The notes below the pieces were generated by a model. That model was not told where the DNA came from, did not search any database, and saw only the letters and a program-made list of their open reading frames with translations. Positions 56,816-64,000 of a DNA stretch of 64,000 nucleotides are shown in pieces. The stretch comes from RBG-13-68-16 sp050018455. Lineage in GTDB: Bacteria; Acidobacteriota; Thermoanaerobaculia; Thermoanaerobaculales; Thermoanaerobaculaceae. Within the stretch, counting starts at the first letter, position 1. Each line of letters opens with the position of its first letter. Both the position numbers and the translations under genes were made by a program. Where the stretch lies: contig JBEKAA010000016.1 in NCBI GenBank assembly GCA_050018455.1, forward strand, positions 1 through 64,000, written 5' to 3'.

Positions 56816-58155
56816 CGCAGATCCGTTCCTACCGCCGCTTCGAGCTGGAAGACGGCGGTCCAGTAGTCGTTGAGGTTGCCGAGATACTCCTGCCGGGTGG
56901 CGATCAGTGTGCGCTGGGCGTCGAGCAATTCCAGCAGCGATGCCGCCCCTTTTTCGTACTGGATCCGCACGAGGTCTCGGGCCCGCTCGGTCCGTCCGAG
57001 CAGGCGCGACTCCATGCGCTCCGCGCGCCAGCGCGCCGCGGTGAACCCAGCCCAGCCTCCCTTCACGTCGGAAATGACCTGCGCCTGGAGCTTGGCGCGC
57101 TGCAACTCCTGAGCGGCAAGGTCGGCCCTTGCTCGCGCGATCTCGCCCTGCTGCTGGTCGAACACGGGCAGGCCGACGGTGACGCCGAGAGTGGTGGTCG
57201 GAGGCTGGATCGCGTTCTGACCCCTGCCCTCCTCCGAGTATCCCAGCGACAGGGCAACGTCCGGCACGCGCTGGCGCCGGGCCAGCGCCAGGCTCGCCTC
57301 GGCGCGGGCGCGCTGGTCGTCGGCCGCCTGGAGGTCGGGCCGCTGGGCGAGGGCTTCCTTGACCAAATCGTCCCGGGCCGCAGATCCGAGCCGACCAGGT
57401 ACCGCTACGCGGAGAAACTCGTCCGAAACGTCGAAATCGGACATCCCATCGCGAACACCAAGGAGGAAGGCCAGCGTCACCTTGGCCTGCTCGAGCGTCT
57501 GTTCCGCCTGGTCTACCGCCTGGTCGGCCTCCAGCTTGGCCGACTCCGCCCGTGCCACGTCCGCCTCTGAGACCGCTCCGGCGTGGAAGCGGGCCTCGAC
57601 CAGGTGGAGGGTCTCGGCGCCGGCTTTGGCGTTCTGCCGCGTGAAACCGAGGCTCGACTTTGCGAGGCAGGCCGCCAGATACTGCTGCTTCACAGCCAGC
57701 CCCACCGTACGTTCCGCGTCCGCGCGCGAGCGACGCGCCGCCGCCAGCACCGCGCGCGCCACCTCGATCCGCAGCCGGCGCTTGCCGGCCAGCGAGTCGA
57801 AAACCGCGCCGTCATCCGACAGCCCGGCCGAGAAGAGCTTATTCGAGCAACCGGGGCACGCGGAGGGCTCGTACGTGCTGGTCCTGCCGGTACCGAGGCT
57901 CACGCTCGGGTTCGCCACCGCCCGTGCGGCGCTTTCGTCACCAGCGGCACCGGCGACCGCGGCGTCCGCGAGCAGCAGGTCCAGGCCCTGGGTGCGGAAC
58001 GTCCGCATCGCCGCAGCGAGGTCGAGAACGGCGGGAAGTTGGGGTTGCGCCGGAAAAACCGTCTCCACGGGACGCGACACCGGTGCCGTTTCGGCGGCCA
58101 CGACGGACCATGCCCCGCCGACGAGCAAACCCAAGGCAGCCAGTGCCCGTCTCAC
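56812..58155 (-). CDS. TolC-family outer-membrane channel (CusC/CzcC-like)
   Basis: 447 residues from GTG 58155, which has GGGAGA seven bases upstream; the frame is open to an ATG at 58191. A signal peptide (ALAALGLLVGGAWSVVAAE) is followed by two OEP repeats with long helices, for example ARRQRVPDVALSLGYSEEGRG and YEKGAASLLELLDAQRTLIATRQEYL, the conserved end of the family. An unusual CPGC pair lies at about 95-98 in a predicted loop. It is the first gene of the tripartite operon and provides the exit duct. Confidence 0.88.
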   Translation of the reverse strand: MRRALAALGLLVGGAWSVVAAETAPVSRPVETVFPAQPQLPAVLDLAAAMRTFRTQGLDLLLADAAVAGAAGDESAARAVANPSVSLGTGRTSTYEPSACPGCSNKLFSAGLSDDGAVFDSLAGKRRLRIEVARAVLAAARRSRADAERTVGLAVKQQYLAACLAKSSLGFTRQNAKAGAETLHLVEARFHAGAVSEADVARAESAKLEADQAVDQAEQTLEQAKVTLAFLLGVRDGMSDFDVSDEFLRVAVPGRLGSAARDDLVKEALAQRPDLQAADDQRARAEASLALARRQRVPDVALSLGYSEEGRGQNAIQPPTTTLGVTVGLPVFDQQQGEIARARADLAAQELQRAKLQAQVISDVKGGWAGFTAARWRAERMESRLLGRTERARDLVRIQYEKGAASLLELLDAQRTLIATRQEYLGNLNDYWTAVFQLEAAVGTDLR

Positions 58156-58449
58156 CGTCCGATCTCCCGTGCCGGCCAACGCCCGCACCAAACTTGAGGG
58201 TGCATTCCCCCTCCCAGTTCACCATCCGGCACGCCAGTTTGGCGCGCGCTCCCACTGCAAGCGTGTCTCAGAGCAAATCGCGTGCCAGCTTGAGTCCCCA
58301 CACCCGGGACAGGAATGCCGCGTTTGTCGCTGTCGCGGGAGGTGTCGGCAAGGAAAACCCGGTCTCATGCGGCATGTCTGCCCGTCAACCCTTTGGATGG
58401 GGATTCGTCGGGCACAATAGGGTGTACTATGCGTTCGGGGGGTAAGGAA

Positions 58450-58620
58450 ATGTTCGAAGGCGCTTTCTCACCGATGCACTGGCTGGTCGTGCTGGCGATC
58501 GCGTTGCTCATCTTCGGACCCAAGAAGCTTCCCGAGGTCGGGAAGGGCCTGGGAACGGCGATCCGGGGGTTCAAGGACGCACTCAACGGCAAGGACGAGC
58601 AGGCGCCGCCCAAGCCGTAG
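58450..58620 (+). CDS. tatA: Sec-independent translocase subunit TatA
   Basis: 56 residues, ATG 58450 with GTAAGG upstream. It has the TatA plan: a short periplasmic start (MFEGAFSPMHW), one membrane helix (LVVLAIALLIFG), the hinge PKKLPEVGKGLG and an amphipathic helix TAIRGFKDALNG, then a short charged tail. It forms the pore-lining ring of the Tat pathway for folded proteins in the inner membrane. No tatB or tatC is adjacent. The Tat role (TatA rather than TatB or TatE) is inferred from length and the FGPKKLPE motif. Confidence 0.9.
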   Translation: MFEGAFSPMHWLVVLAIALLIFGPKKLPEVGKGLGTAIRGFKDALNGKDEQAPPKP

Positions 58621-58909
58621 CGACCTGAAGCTCCGGTAATCCATTCTTCGATCGTCTCCCCTGCGGGGGCGCCCGTCCGGGCCGGAGCAAGTTTCACGGA
58701 GAGAAACAAGAAGCGGTTCTGAACCGTGGCCTTTCAATTGCCGTCTCACCCCGGCGACGCGACCCGCCTTCTCAACCGGTTGATCCCGGCTTCCTTGTCG
58801 AGGGGACCCGTGCCCTGGCTGCCGGCCGGCTCGCGGTCGGCCAAGGAGCGTCTTCCGGACTTGCTTGTCCAGACTTGCCAACTAGAATGACCCGATCGCG
58901 GAGTTGACG

Positions 58910-60241
58910 ATGTGCCGTCGCATCAGGTTGATTGGCGCCCTTCTGGTCGTAGGAGCCGCACAGTGCGGCCTGGGCGGGGCCCAGGTCGCCGGCGAGCAGG
59001 GCGGCGATGCTCCGTGGGGCTTGCACGCGCAGCTCACCGTGGTCGGCCAGGGGCACGGCGGTTTCCCCGCCGAGTACTCGGGCACGAACAGCCTCTCGCC
59101 CCACCGCGAGATCGACACCTCGATCACGAGCACGCTGTTTTTCGGGCTGCGTCTGTGGCGGGGTGCCGAGCTCTATATCGACCCCGAGGTGGCCGGCGGC
59201 AAGGGGTTGAGCGGCGTGGTCGGCGTGGCCGGGTTCCCGAACGGAGACATCGTGCGGGTCACCAGCCCGCAGCTCAAGCTCTACCTCGGCCGAGCGTTCC
59301 TTCGCCAGACATGGGGCCTCGGCGACCAGGCGGAACGGGCGGAAGACGACCTGCTCCAGCTTCCCGGCGACCGGGCCGTCTCGCGCCTGGTCCTCACGGC
59401 CGGCAAGCTCGCGGCGACCGACATCTTCGACGACAACGCCTACAGCCACGACACCCGCACGCAGTTCATGAACTGGTCGCTGATGGACGGAGCGAGCTGG
59501 GATTACCCGGCGGACACTCGTGGGTACACATGGGGCGTGGTGCTCGAGTTGAACAGGCCCGCGTGGGCGCTGCGACTGGGCACCTTCATGGTTCCGCTCG
59601 AAGCCAACGCGATGGCGCTCGACCACGACGTCAGCCGCAACCACGGGGATGTGGCCGAGCTGGAGCTCCGCCAGCATCTCTTCGGTCCGACGGGCAAGGT
59701 CAAGCTGCTCGCGTACCAGAACCACGCCCGCATGGGGACGTACAGCCTCGCTCTGGCCGAGGCCGGCCCCCTCCCACCGGACATCACGACGACGCGCCGG
59801 GACGGCACCCTCAAGTACGGCGTCGGGATCAACGTCGAGCAGCCGCTCTCGGACGCGGTTGGCGCGTTTGCCCGCTGGGGTTGGAACGACGGACGGACCG
59901 AGACCTGGATGTTCACCGAGGTCGACGCGACCGCCTCGGCGGGCATCCAGGTTGCCGGCAGGCTGTGGGGTCGCGCCGACGACACGGCCGGCATCGCGTT
60001 CGTGAGCAACGGGCTCTCGCCCGAGCATCGCGACTATCTGGCGGCGGGGGGCTACGGCTTCATCATCGGGGACGGTGCCCTCAATTACGGCCGCGAGCGC
60101 ATTCTCGAGGCTTACTACAACTTCGAGATCGTCAAGGGGATTCTCGTCGCTCCGGACTTCCAGCACGTCACCAACCCCGCGTACAACCGCGACCGCGGCC
60201 CGGTCTCCATCTGGAGCCTGCGCCTCCACTGGCAGATGTGA
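58910..60241 (+). CDS. OprB-like carbohydrate porin
   Basis: 443 residues from ATG 58910 (CGGAG upstream). A signal peptide (RRIRLIGALLVVGAAQCGLGGAQ) is followed by a sequence of alternating hydrophobic and polar residues typical of a 16-strand outer-membrane barrel. Landmarks of the OprB family are HAQLTVVGQGHGGFPAEYSG, TLFFGLRLWRGAELYIDPEVAGG and the C-terminal strand ending SIWSLRLHWQM, with an aromatic near the end. It should pass sugars or small polar solutes. It stands alone. Confidence 0.85.
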   Translation: MCRRIRLIGALLVVGAAQCGLGGAQVAGEQGGDAPWGLHAQLTVVGQGHGGFPAEYSGTNSLSPHREIDTSITSTLFFGLRLWRGAELYIDPEVAGGKGLSGVVGVAGFPNGDIVRVTSPQLKLYLGRAFLRQTWGLGDQAERAEDDLLQLPGDRAVSRLVLTAGKLAATDIFDDNAYSHDTRTQFMNWSLMDGASWDYPADTRGYTWGVVLELNRPAWALRLGTFMVPLEANAMALDHDVSRNHGDVAELELRQHLFGPTGKVKLLAYQNHARMGTYSLALAEAGPLPPDITTTRRDGTLKYGVGINVEQPLSDAVGAFARWGWNDGRTETWMFTEVDATASAGIQVAGRLWGRADDTAGIAFVSNGLSPEHRDYLAAGGYGFIIGDGALNYGRERILEAYYNFEIVKGILVAPDFQHVTNPAYNRDRGPVSIWSLRLHWQM

Positions 60242-60356
60242 ACCGGGTCCGGGTCGCAGGACCGGCGCCCCGGCCGAGTCCTTCGAGGCCTTCTTCTGAA
60301 CGGCTAAGGGCGCGCCGCTCGCGGGCGACCAGCAGGCTTCGAGTTGCGGGGACACT

Positions 60357-61022
60357 CTACCGAACGATGAACTCGGCGAACTCCCGCACCGTGGCAAAGT
60401 ACGCCACGCACGTCTCCCGCATGAACTCGCGGATCGAGGAGATGTCGTGCGCCCAGCCGGCGGCAGCGGCGTCCACCCCTGCCGCCTGGGCCATGACGAT
60501 CCCCGGCTTGAGGTCGTCCACGACCAGCACGTCACGCGGTTCCAGGCCGAGCTGCCGGACCGCGTCGTGCACTGGGAACGGGTTCGGTTTCCTCTTGTCC
60601 GGCTCAAGATCCCACCCGAACACGAGGTCCGGCTCGACGCCGAGCGTTCCGGCCGCGGCTCGGTAGTGCCCCACGATGATATGGCTCTCTGAGTGCGACA
60701 CCACGGCAACGCGACCGCCGAGCGCCTTGTAGGCCGCCAACGCCTGGAGGAACCCCTCGTAGAAGTGAGGCGTCTCACGCGCCGTGAACTCCCGCCAGAT
60801 CCGGTTCTCGACCTCCAGCTCATCGGGGGTCAGGCGGAGCTCGTCGACCAGGAAGTGCATGATGCCCGGGTCGCAGTTCTTCCGAAACCAGGTGTCGATA
60901 TCGATCGGCGGCGTGCCTGGGCGCAGGACTTCCATCGACCTTAGGTGGGCCGGGTAGTGGATCCTCCGCGTGCTGTCAACGGCAGTGTCGTCGTGATCGA
61001 TGAGCAGGCATCGGTATCGCGT
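60357..61022 (-). CDS. HAD-superfamily hydrolase with an ACG (lost) start codon
   Basis: 221 residues if read from ACG at 61022-61020. The first motif lies just after it: RYRCLLIDHDDTAVDSTRR, the D-x-D nucleophile pair of HAD enzymes. Further motifs are VVSHSES (motif II), PDKRKPNP (motif III Lys) and VLVVDDLKPG (motif IV). ATG at 60935 would omit the nucleophile. No ATG, GTG or TTG lies in frame between the upstream stop and the motif, but GAGAGGGG is placed correctly for ACG. So either ACG is used, or an ATG has mutated. It is likely a phosphoglycolate-type phosphatase. Confidence 0.7.
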   Translation of the reverse strand, partial: TRYRCLLIDHDDTAVDSTRRIHYPAHLRSMEVLRPGTPPIDIDTWFRKNCDPGIMHFLVDELRLTPDELEVENRIWREFTARETPHFYEGFLQALAAYKALGGRVAVVSHSESHIIVGHYRAAAGTLGVEPDLVFGWDLEPDKRKPNPFPVHDAVRQLGLEPRDVLVVDDLKPGIVMAQAAGVDAAAAGWAHDISSIREFMRETCVAYFATVREFAEFIVR

Positions 61023-61249
61023 AGAGCTGTCCCCTCTCCAGGCAGGAGATCATAACCCGGATCGAAACCCGATCGCGCCGAAAGTGTGCGTCCTACCAAC
61101 GTCGGATAGGCACGCTCGGTGAGCGGCGAGGTCGTCGCCGGTTCTTCCCCGTCGCCGGCGCCTGTCCAGGGGCCGGCGACGGTGGTAGCCTCAAACGGAG
61201 CAGGACGAAGCGCCCCGCGAGTGACGTCGGGAACCGCCAGGAGGACGGA

Positions 61250-61783
61250 ATGAGCACCAAGGTCTTCTATGCACTGGTCTGGACGATCTGCGGCATCGTG
61301 TTCCAGTTGCTCCTCTTCTTCTCCGGGTTCCAGACGGAGAAGCTCGAGATCGGGCAGTACCTGCAATGGCTGGGGTTGGTCATCGCCGCGGGCGTGCTGT
61401 GGCTGGGGATCAAGGCGGTCCGTGACGAGAAACCCGCCCGGGCGCTGGGCTATGGCCAGCGGCTGGGCGCGGGGGTCCTCATCTCGCTCTACGCCGGCCT
61501 GATGAGCGCCCTCTACACCTACTTCCACTACCAGTTCATCAACGTCAACTTCGCCGATTACTCGATCGCGAGGATCCGCGAGAAGTGGGCGGCGGCCGGG
61601 CTGGGCGGGTCGCAGATGGACCAGGCCGAGAAGATCACCCGCACGATGCTCTCGCCGGCGGTGCAGGCCCTCATGACGCCGGTCATCATGGTGCTCATCG
61701 GACTGGTGCTCTCCTCGATCATCGCCGCCTTCCTCGAGAGCCGGTCGCCCGAAGCCCCGGACGGCGCGCCGCCGGCTTCGTAG
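61250..61783 (+). CDS. DUF4199 membrane protein
   Basis: 177 residues, ATG preceded by CAGGAGGACGGA. Four membrane helices: LVWTICGIVFQLLLFFSG, LQWLGLVIAAGVLWLGIKAV, GQRLGAGVLISLYAGLMSALYTYF and SPAVQALMTPVIMVLIGLVLSSII. The middle segment (FINVNFADYSIARIREKW) is cytosolic or periplasmic. This is the DUF4199 layout; function unknown. A remnant of an outer-membrane protein follows its stop. Confidence 0.85.
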   Translation: MSTKVFYALVWTICGIVFQLLLFFSGFQTEKLEIGQYLQWLGLVIAAGVLWLGIKAVRDEKPARALGYGQRLGAGVLISLYAGLMSALYTYFHYQFINVNFADYSIARIREKWAAAGLGGSQMDQAEKITRTMLSPAVQALMTPVIMVLIGLVLSSIIAAFLESRSPEAPDGAPPAS

Positions 61784-61786
61784 GCC

Positions 61787-61882
61787 GACGCGGACACCTT
61801 GCTCGGGCCCGTCTACCTCGCCTACGGCGTCACCTCGGGCGGCAAGGACTCCTACTGCCTCTACGTGGGCCGTACCTTCTGA
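61787..61882 (+). pseudogene. C-terminal remnant of a BamA-like outer-membrane barrel
   Basis: The 31 codons before the TGA at 61880-61882 read DADTLLGPVYLAYG, TSGGKDSYCLYVGRTF. A terminal GPVYLAYG...YLYxGRTF strand with a final Phe is typical of BamA/patatin-type (surface antigen D15) outer-membrane barrels. No upstream domain remains in frame. It abuts the amidohydrolase gene, which is convergent. Confidence 0.55.
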
Positions 61883-61909
61883 GCCCCTGCCTGAAGCCGA
61901 GCCGGACGG

Positions 61910-63241
61910 TCAGCGCGGGCGGACCTCGTCGTTTCTCACGACCTCGCCGCCCTTCATGACGAAGACGACGCGCTCCATGGCGCCGATGTCCACGAGCGGG
62001 TCTCCGCTGACCGCGACGAGGTCCGCGAGCTTGCCCGCCTCGATCGTGCCAGCGTCGCTCGTCCAGCCGAGCAGCTCCGCCGCGTTGACGGTGGCGGCCT
62101 GGATGGCCTCAAGAGGCGACATCCCGCCGCGCACCAGCGCGCCGAACTCCTTCGACACGCAGTCGGCGTCGTCGTCCACGCCGTAGGCGATCCGCACGCG
62201 GTGCTTCAGCGCCCTCTCGAAACCCGCCTGCTGCATCGGCAGGATCGCCTTCATCTTGGCCACGCTGGCGGGATCGGCGCCGAGGGAGGCGGCTACGGCC
62301 GCACCGCGCTGGAACGTCTCGAGCGTCGGGACGAGCCAGGTCCCGCGTCGGGCCAGCAGTTCGGCCCCCTCTTCGTCGAGGCACGTTCCATGCTCGACCG
62401 AATCAACGCCCGAGCGTACCGCGGCCTTGATCCCCTCGGTGCCTTCGGCGTGCGCCATCACGCGCTTGCCGGCGCGGTGCGCCACCTCCACCGCACGCGC
62501 CATCTGCGCCTCGGAGAGCTCCTGCACCCGATAGTCGCTGATCGGGTCCCCGACGCCGCCGGTGGCCATCAGCTTGATCCAGTCCGCGCCGAACTTGAGG
62601 TCGTGGCGGACGGCGCTGTCCATCTGGTCCACGGTGTCGGCGATGTTCGGCAGTCGCCCGAGCGTCCGGTCAGGCGCCAGGACGTCCTCGTCTCCGTGCC
62701 CGCCTGTGAGCGAGATGCAGTTGCCGGCCACAGTCAATCGCGGGCCGTGGATCAGTCCCTTCGCGACGCTGTTGCGCAGCGCGACCTGGCCGTACGCCCA
62801 GCCGGCATCCTCGCATGCGTCGCGCACGCCGGTGAAGCCGTGGTCGAGCATGACCTGCAGGTTGCGGACGCCCCAGATCGCGGCCTGTGGTGCCGACATC
62901 CGCAGCGCTGCCGTCGAGGACATGTCTTTCGGGTCACCCAAGATGTGGTCGTGCGCGTCGATGAGCCCCGGGAGGACGGTGAGGCCGGAGAGGTCGATCA
63001 CCGGCACGCCCGCCGGGAACGCCCCGCCAACGCGTGTGATGCGGTCACCCTCCACGAGGATTACGATGCCTGACGCCGCCTGCCCGGTCCGCGCGTCGAG
63101 AAGGCGACCCGCCTTGATGGCCACCTTGCCCGGACTCTGCTGTGTCTCGGCAGCGGGTACGGCCCTCTGCGCCCACGCACGGGACCCAAGAGCGACGAGG
63201 AGAATCGGAAGGACCACCTTCCCAGCGGTGAGACGGCGCAC
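61910..63241 (-). CDS. exported metal-dependent amidohydrolase
   Basis: 443 residues from GTG 63241 (GGAGGTG upstream); an in-frame ATG 90 bases earlier lacks resemblance. A signal peptide (VVLPILLVALGSRAWA) precedes the amidohydrolase barrel. Metal-site residues follow in order: the H-x-H pair in GLIDAHDHILGD, the lysine in DWIKLMATGGVGDP (probably carbamylated), HAEGTEG, EHGTCLDEE and the Asp in IAYGVDDDAD. The last 60 residues complete the beta-sandwich (LADLVAVSGDPLVDI). It resembles Xaa-Pro-type dipeptidases and imidazolonepropionase-like amidohydrolases; the exact amide or lactone is unknown. Confidence 0.88.
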   Translation of the reverse strand: MRRLTAGKVVLPILLVALGSRAWAQRAVPAAETQQSPGKVAIKAGRLLDARTGQAASGIVILVEGDRITRVGGAFPAGVPVIDLSGLTVLPGLIDAHDHILGDPKDMSSTAALRMSAPQAAIWGVRNLQVMLDHGFTGVRDACEDAGWAYGQVALRNSVAKGLIHGPRLTVAGNCISLTGGHGDEDVLAPDRTLGRLPNIADTVDQMDSAVRHDLKFGADWIKLMATGGVGDPISDYRVQELSEAQMARAVEVAHRAGKRVMAHAEGTEGIKAAVRSGVDSVEHGTCLDEEGAELLARRGTWLVPTLETFQRGAAVAASLGADPASVAKMKAILPMQQAGFERALKHRVRIAYGVDDDADCVSKEFGALVRGGMSPLEAIQAATVNAAELLGWTSDAGTIEAGKLADLVAVSGDPLVDIGAMERVVFVMKGGEVVRNDEVRPR

Positions 63242-63400
63242 GGTGCACCTCCTCGGGATCGTCGGACTGCGTCCCGATCGTAGTTCGGTGCAGTCGCTCG
63301 ACGCAAGGGCCGAACCCTCGAGCAGCTGCATGGCTCTCCGCCCCCCCGCGGGGTTGGGACCTTCGCCGATTCTTTGATGCGATGCGCCGGCACGGGGCGC

Positions 63401-64000
63401 CTACGAGATCCGGTCGAGCCGGATGTGGCCCGCCTTGACCAGCCGAAGAAACACCAGCATCGCGTCGAGCATGGCGACCGGCGTGATCTTCAGGATCGAG
63501 CCGACGGTGCTGGTACCGTCGATGCGGGTGAGGATGAACCCCTCCTCCGGAGACAGGTTCAGCTGGGTCAGGTGCGAGACCTCGACGAGGAGCTTCGGCA
63601 CCCCGTCCAGCTTCACGCCCTCGGCCTCGATCGTCTCGCGCAGCGCCTTCTCGAGGCCTGCCACGTCCTTTCGAACGACGGCGTTGTCGGGCTCCAGCGT
63701 AGCCGCGGCCCGAGCGTGCCGCAGGGAGCGCTGGTAGTCCTCCGCCCTGAAGAGTTCCCATGCCTCCGCCACGAGCACCGTCGGGTCGGTCGCCTTGACG
63801 GCATCGGCCGGCTGCACATGCCGCGGGCGAACGACCTTGAGCTTGCCGGCCTCGACCATGCCCCGGAGGACCTTCGCGACGAAGAACTCGCTGGAGTGGG
63901 TGTGGAGGCAGATCTCCTTGACCGAGCGGTCGTCGTCGACGGACGCAAGGACGACCCGTTCGCCTTCCTCCAGCTTCGCGACATCGAGTAACGTCCCAAC
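63401..64000 (-). CDS. DUF4388-type regulatory protein, 5' end beyond the window
   Basis: At least 199 residues in frame to the right edge. The visible N-terminal part reads GTLLDVAKLEEGERVVLASV then SVKEICLHTHSSEFFVAKVLRGMVEAGKLKVVRP, a winged helix-like unit of the DUF4388/PATAN kind. A short TPR-like helix pair (AWELFRAEDYQRSLRHARAA) follows and the end, VSHLTQLNLSPEEGFILTRIDGTSTVGSI, is a second winged-helix-type repeat. Such proteins are often linked to gliding or chemosensory regulation. It runs off the right edge. Confidence 0.75.
   Translation of the reverse strand, partial: VGTLLDVAKLEEGERVVLASVDDDRSVKEICLHTHSSEFFVAKVLRGMVEAGKLKVVRPRHVQPADAVKATDPTVLVAEAWELFRAEDYQRSLRHARAAATLEPDNAVVRKDVAGLEKALRETIEAEGVKLDGVPKLLVEVSHLTQLNLSPEEGFILTRIDGTSTVGSILKITPVAMLDAMLVFLRLVKAGHIRLDRIS

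Noticed and set aside
53027..56866. 1279-codon open frame on the plus strand
   Set aside because: It is antisense to the RND pump and adaptor genes, has a composition rich in Arg, Asp and His, and matches no family. High G+C creates such long shadows.

Overview
The window is GC-rich (protein-coding DNA mostly well above 60% G+C) and comes from a Gram-negative bacterium: it encodes a porin, two TolC-type outer-membrane factors, an RND pump and a MacAB-type exporter. The gene mix (DUF5694, DUF4386, DUF4388, a DUF4070 B12 radical SAM enzyme, many solitary genes with small repeats between them) resembles soil or sediment Acidobacteriota. That placement is inference; no rRNA or tRNA is present to confirm it.

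Layout. 1-2.3 kb: start of a leftward gene, a hypothetical gene, a RHH/RelE toxin-antitoxin pair, a DUF5694 protein. 2.3-9.8 kb: a composite palindromic repeat, a GT2 polysaccharide synthase beside a sugar-epimerase remnant, an ECF sigma factor with a small membrane partner, DUF4386, a methyltransferase, a double-hotdog thioesterase and a kinase remnant. 10-21 kb: B12 radical SAM enzyme, SEC-C and cupin proteins, a DUF3311/sodium:solute symporter/M20 hydrolase operon, methylglyoxal synthase, a BaiN-like flavoprotein with a DUF4440 protein, an M24 peptidase, a cyclophilin, DUF488. 21-30.5 kb: a large exported DUF1566 protein with an internal duplication, a GAF-GGDEF gene joined in frame to a cysteine-synthase-like gene by a repeat, a methyltransferase, two membrane proteins, a CCG-type Fe-S protein, a YecD-like protein. 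30.5-38.4 kb: divergent drug-export loci, MarR-ABC ATPase-permease leftward and Spy-like/MacA/MacB/outer-membrane factor rightward. 38.4-47.4 kb: a GT39 whose start codon lies in a repeat, then an M16 peptidase gene split by a transposon. 47.5-52.4 kb: membrane protein, PP-loop protein, glycosyltransferase-like protein, a large inverted repeat, a 36-codon gene and PilZ. 52.5-58.2 kb: a three-gene heavy-metal-type RND efflux operon. 58.4-64 kb: TatA, an OprB-like porin, a HAD phosphatase with a lost or ACG start codon, DUF4199, an amidohydrolase and a DUF4388 protein that runs off the right edge.

The most notable object is a 3,792-bp IS1595/ISXO2-type transposon at 43307-47098. It has 25-bp imperfect terminal inverted repeats and an exact 8-bp target duplication, and it carries, behind its transposase in one overlapping operon, a fused nuclease-methyltransferase gene and a single-TRD specificity gene. 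This looks like a self-mobile restriction-modification module. Removing the element and one target copy restores an uninterrupted 1007-residue M16 peptidase frame. A second theme is two families of short palindromic repeats that supply start codons, stop codons, a C-terminal tail and even an in-frame gene fusion to neighbouring genes.
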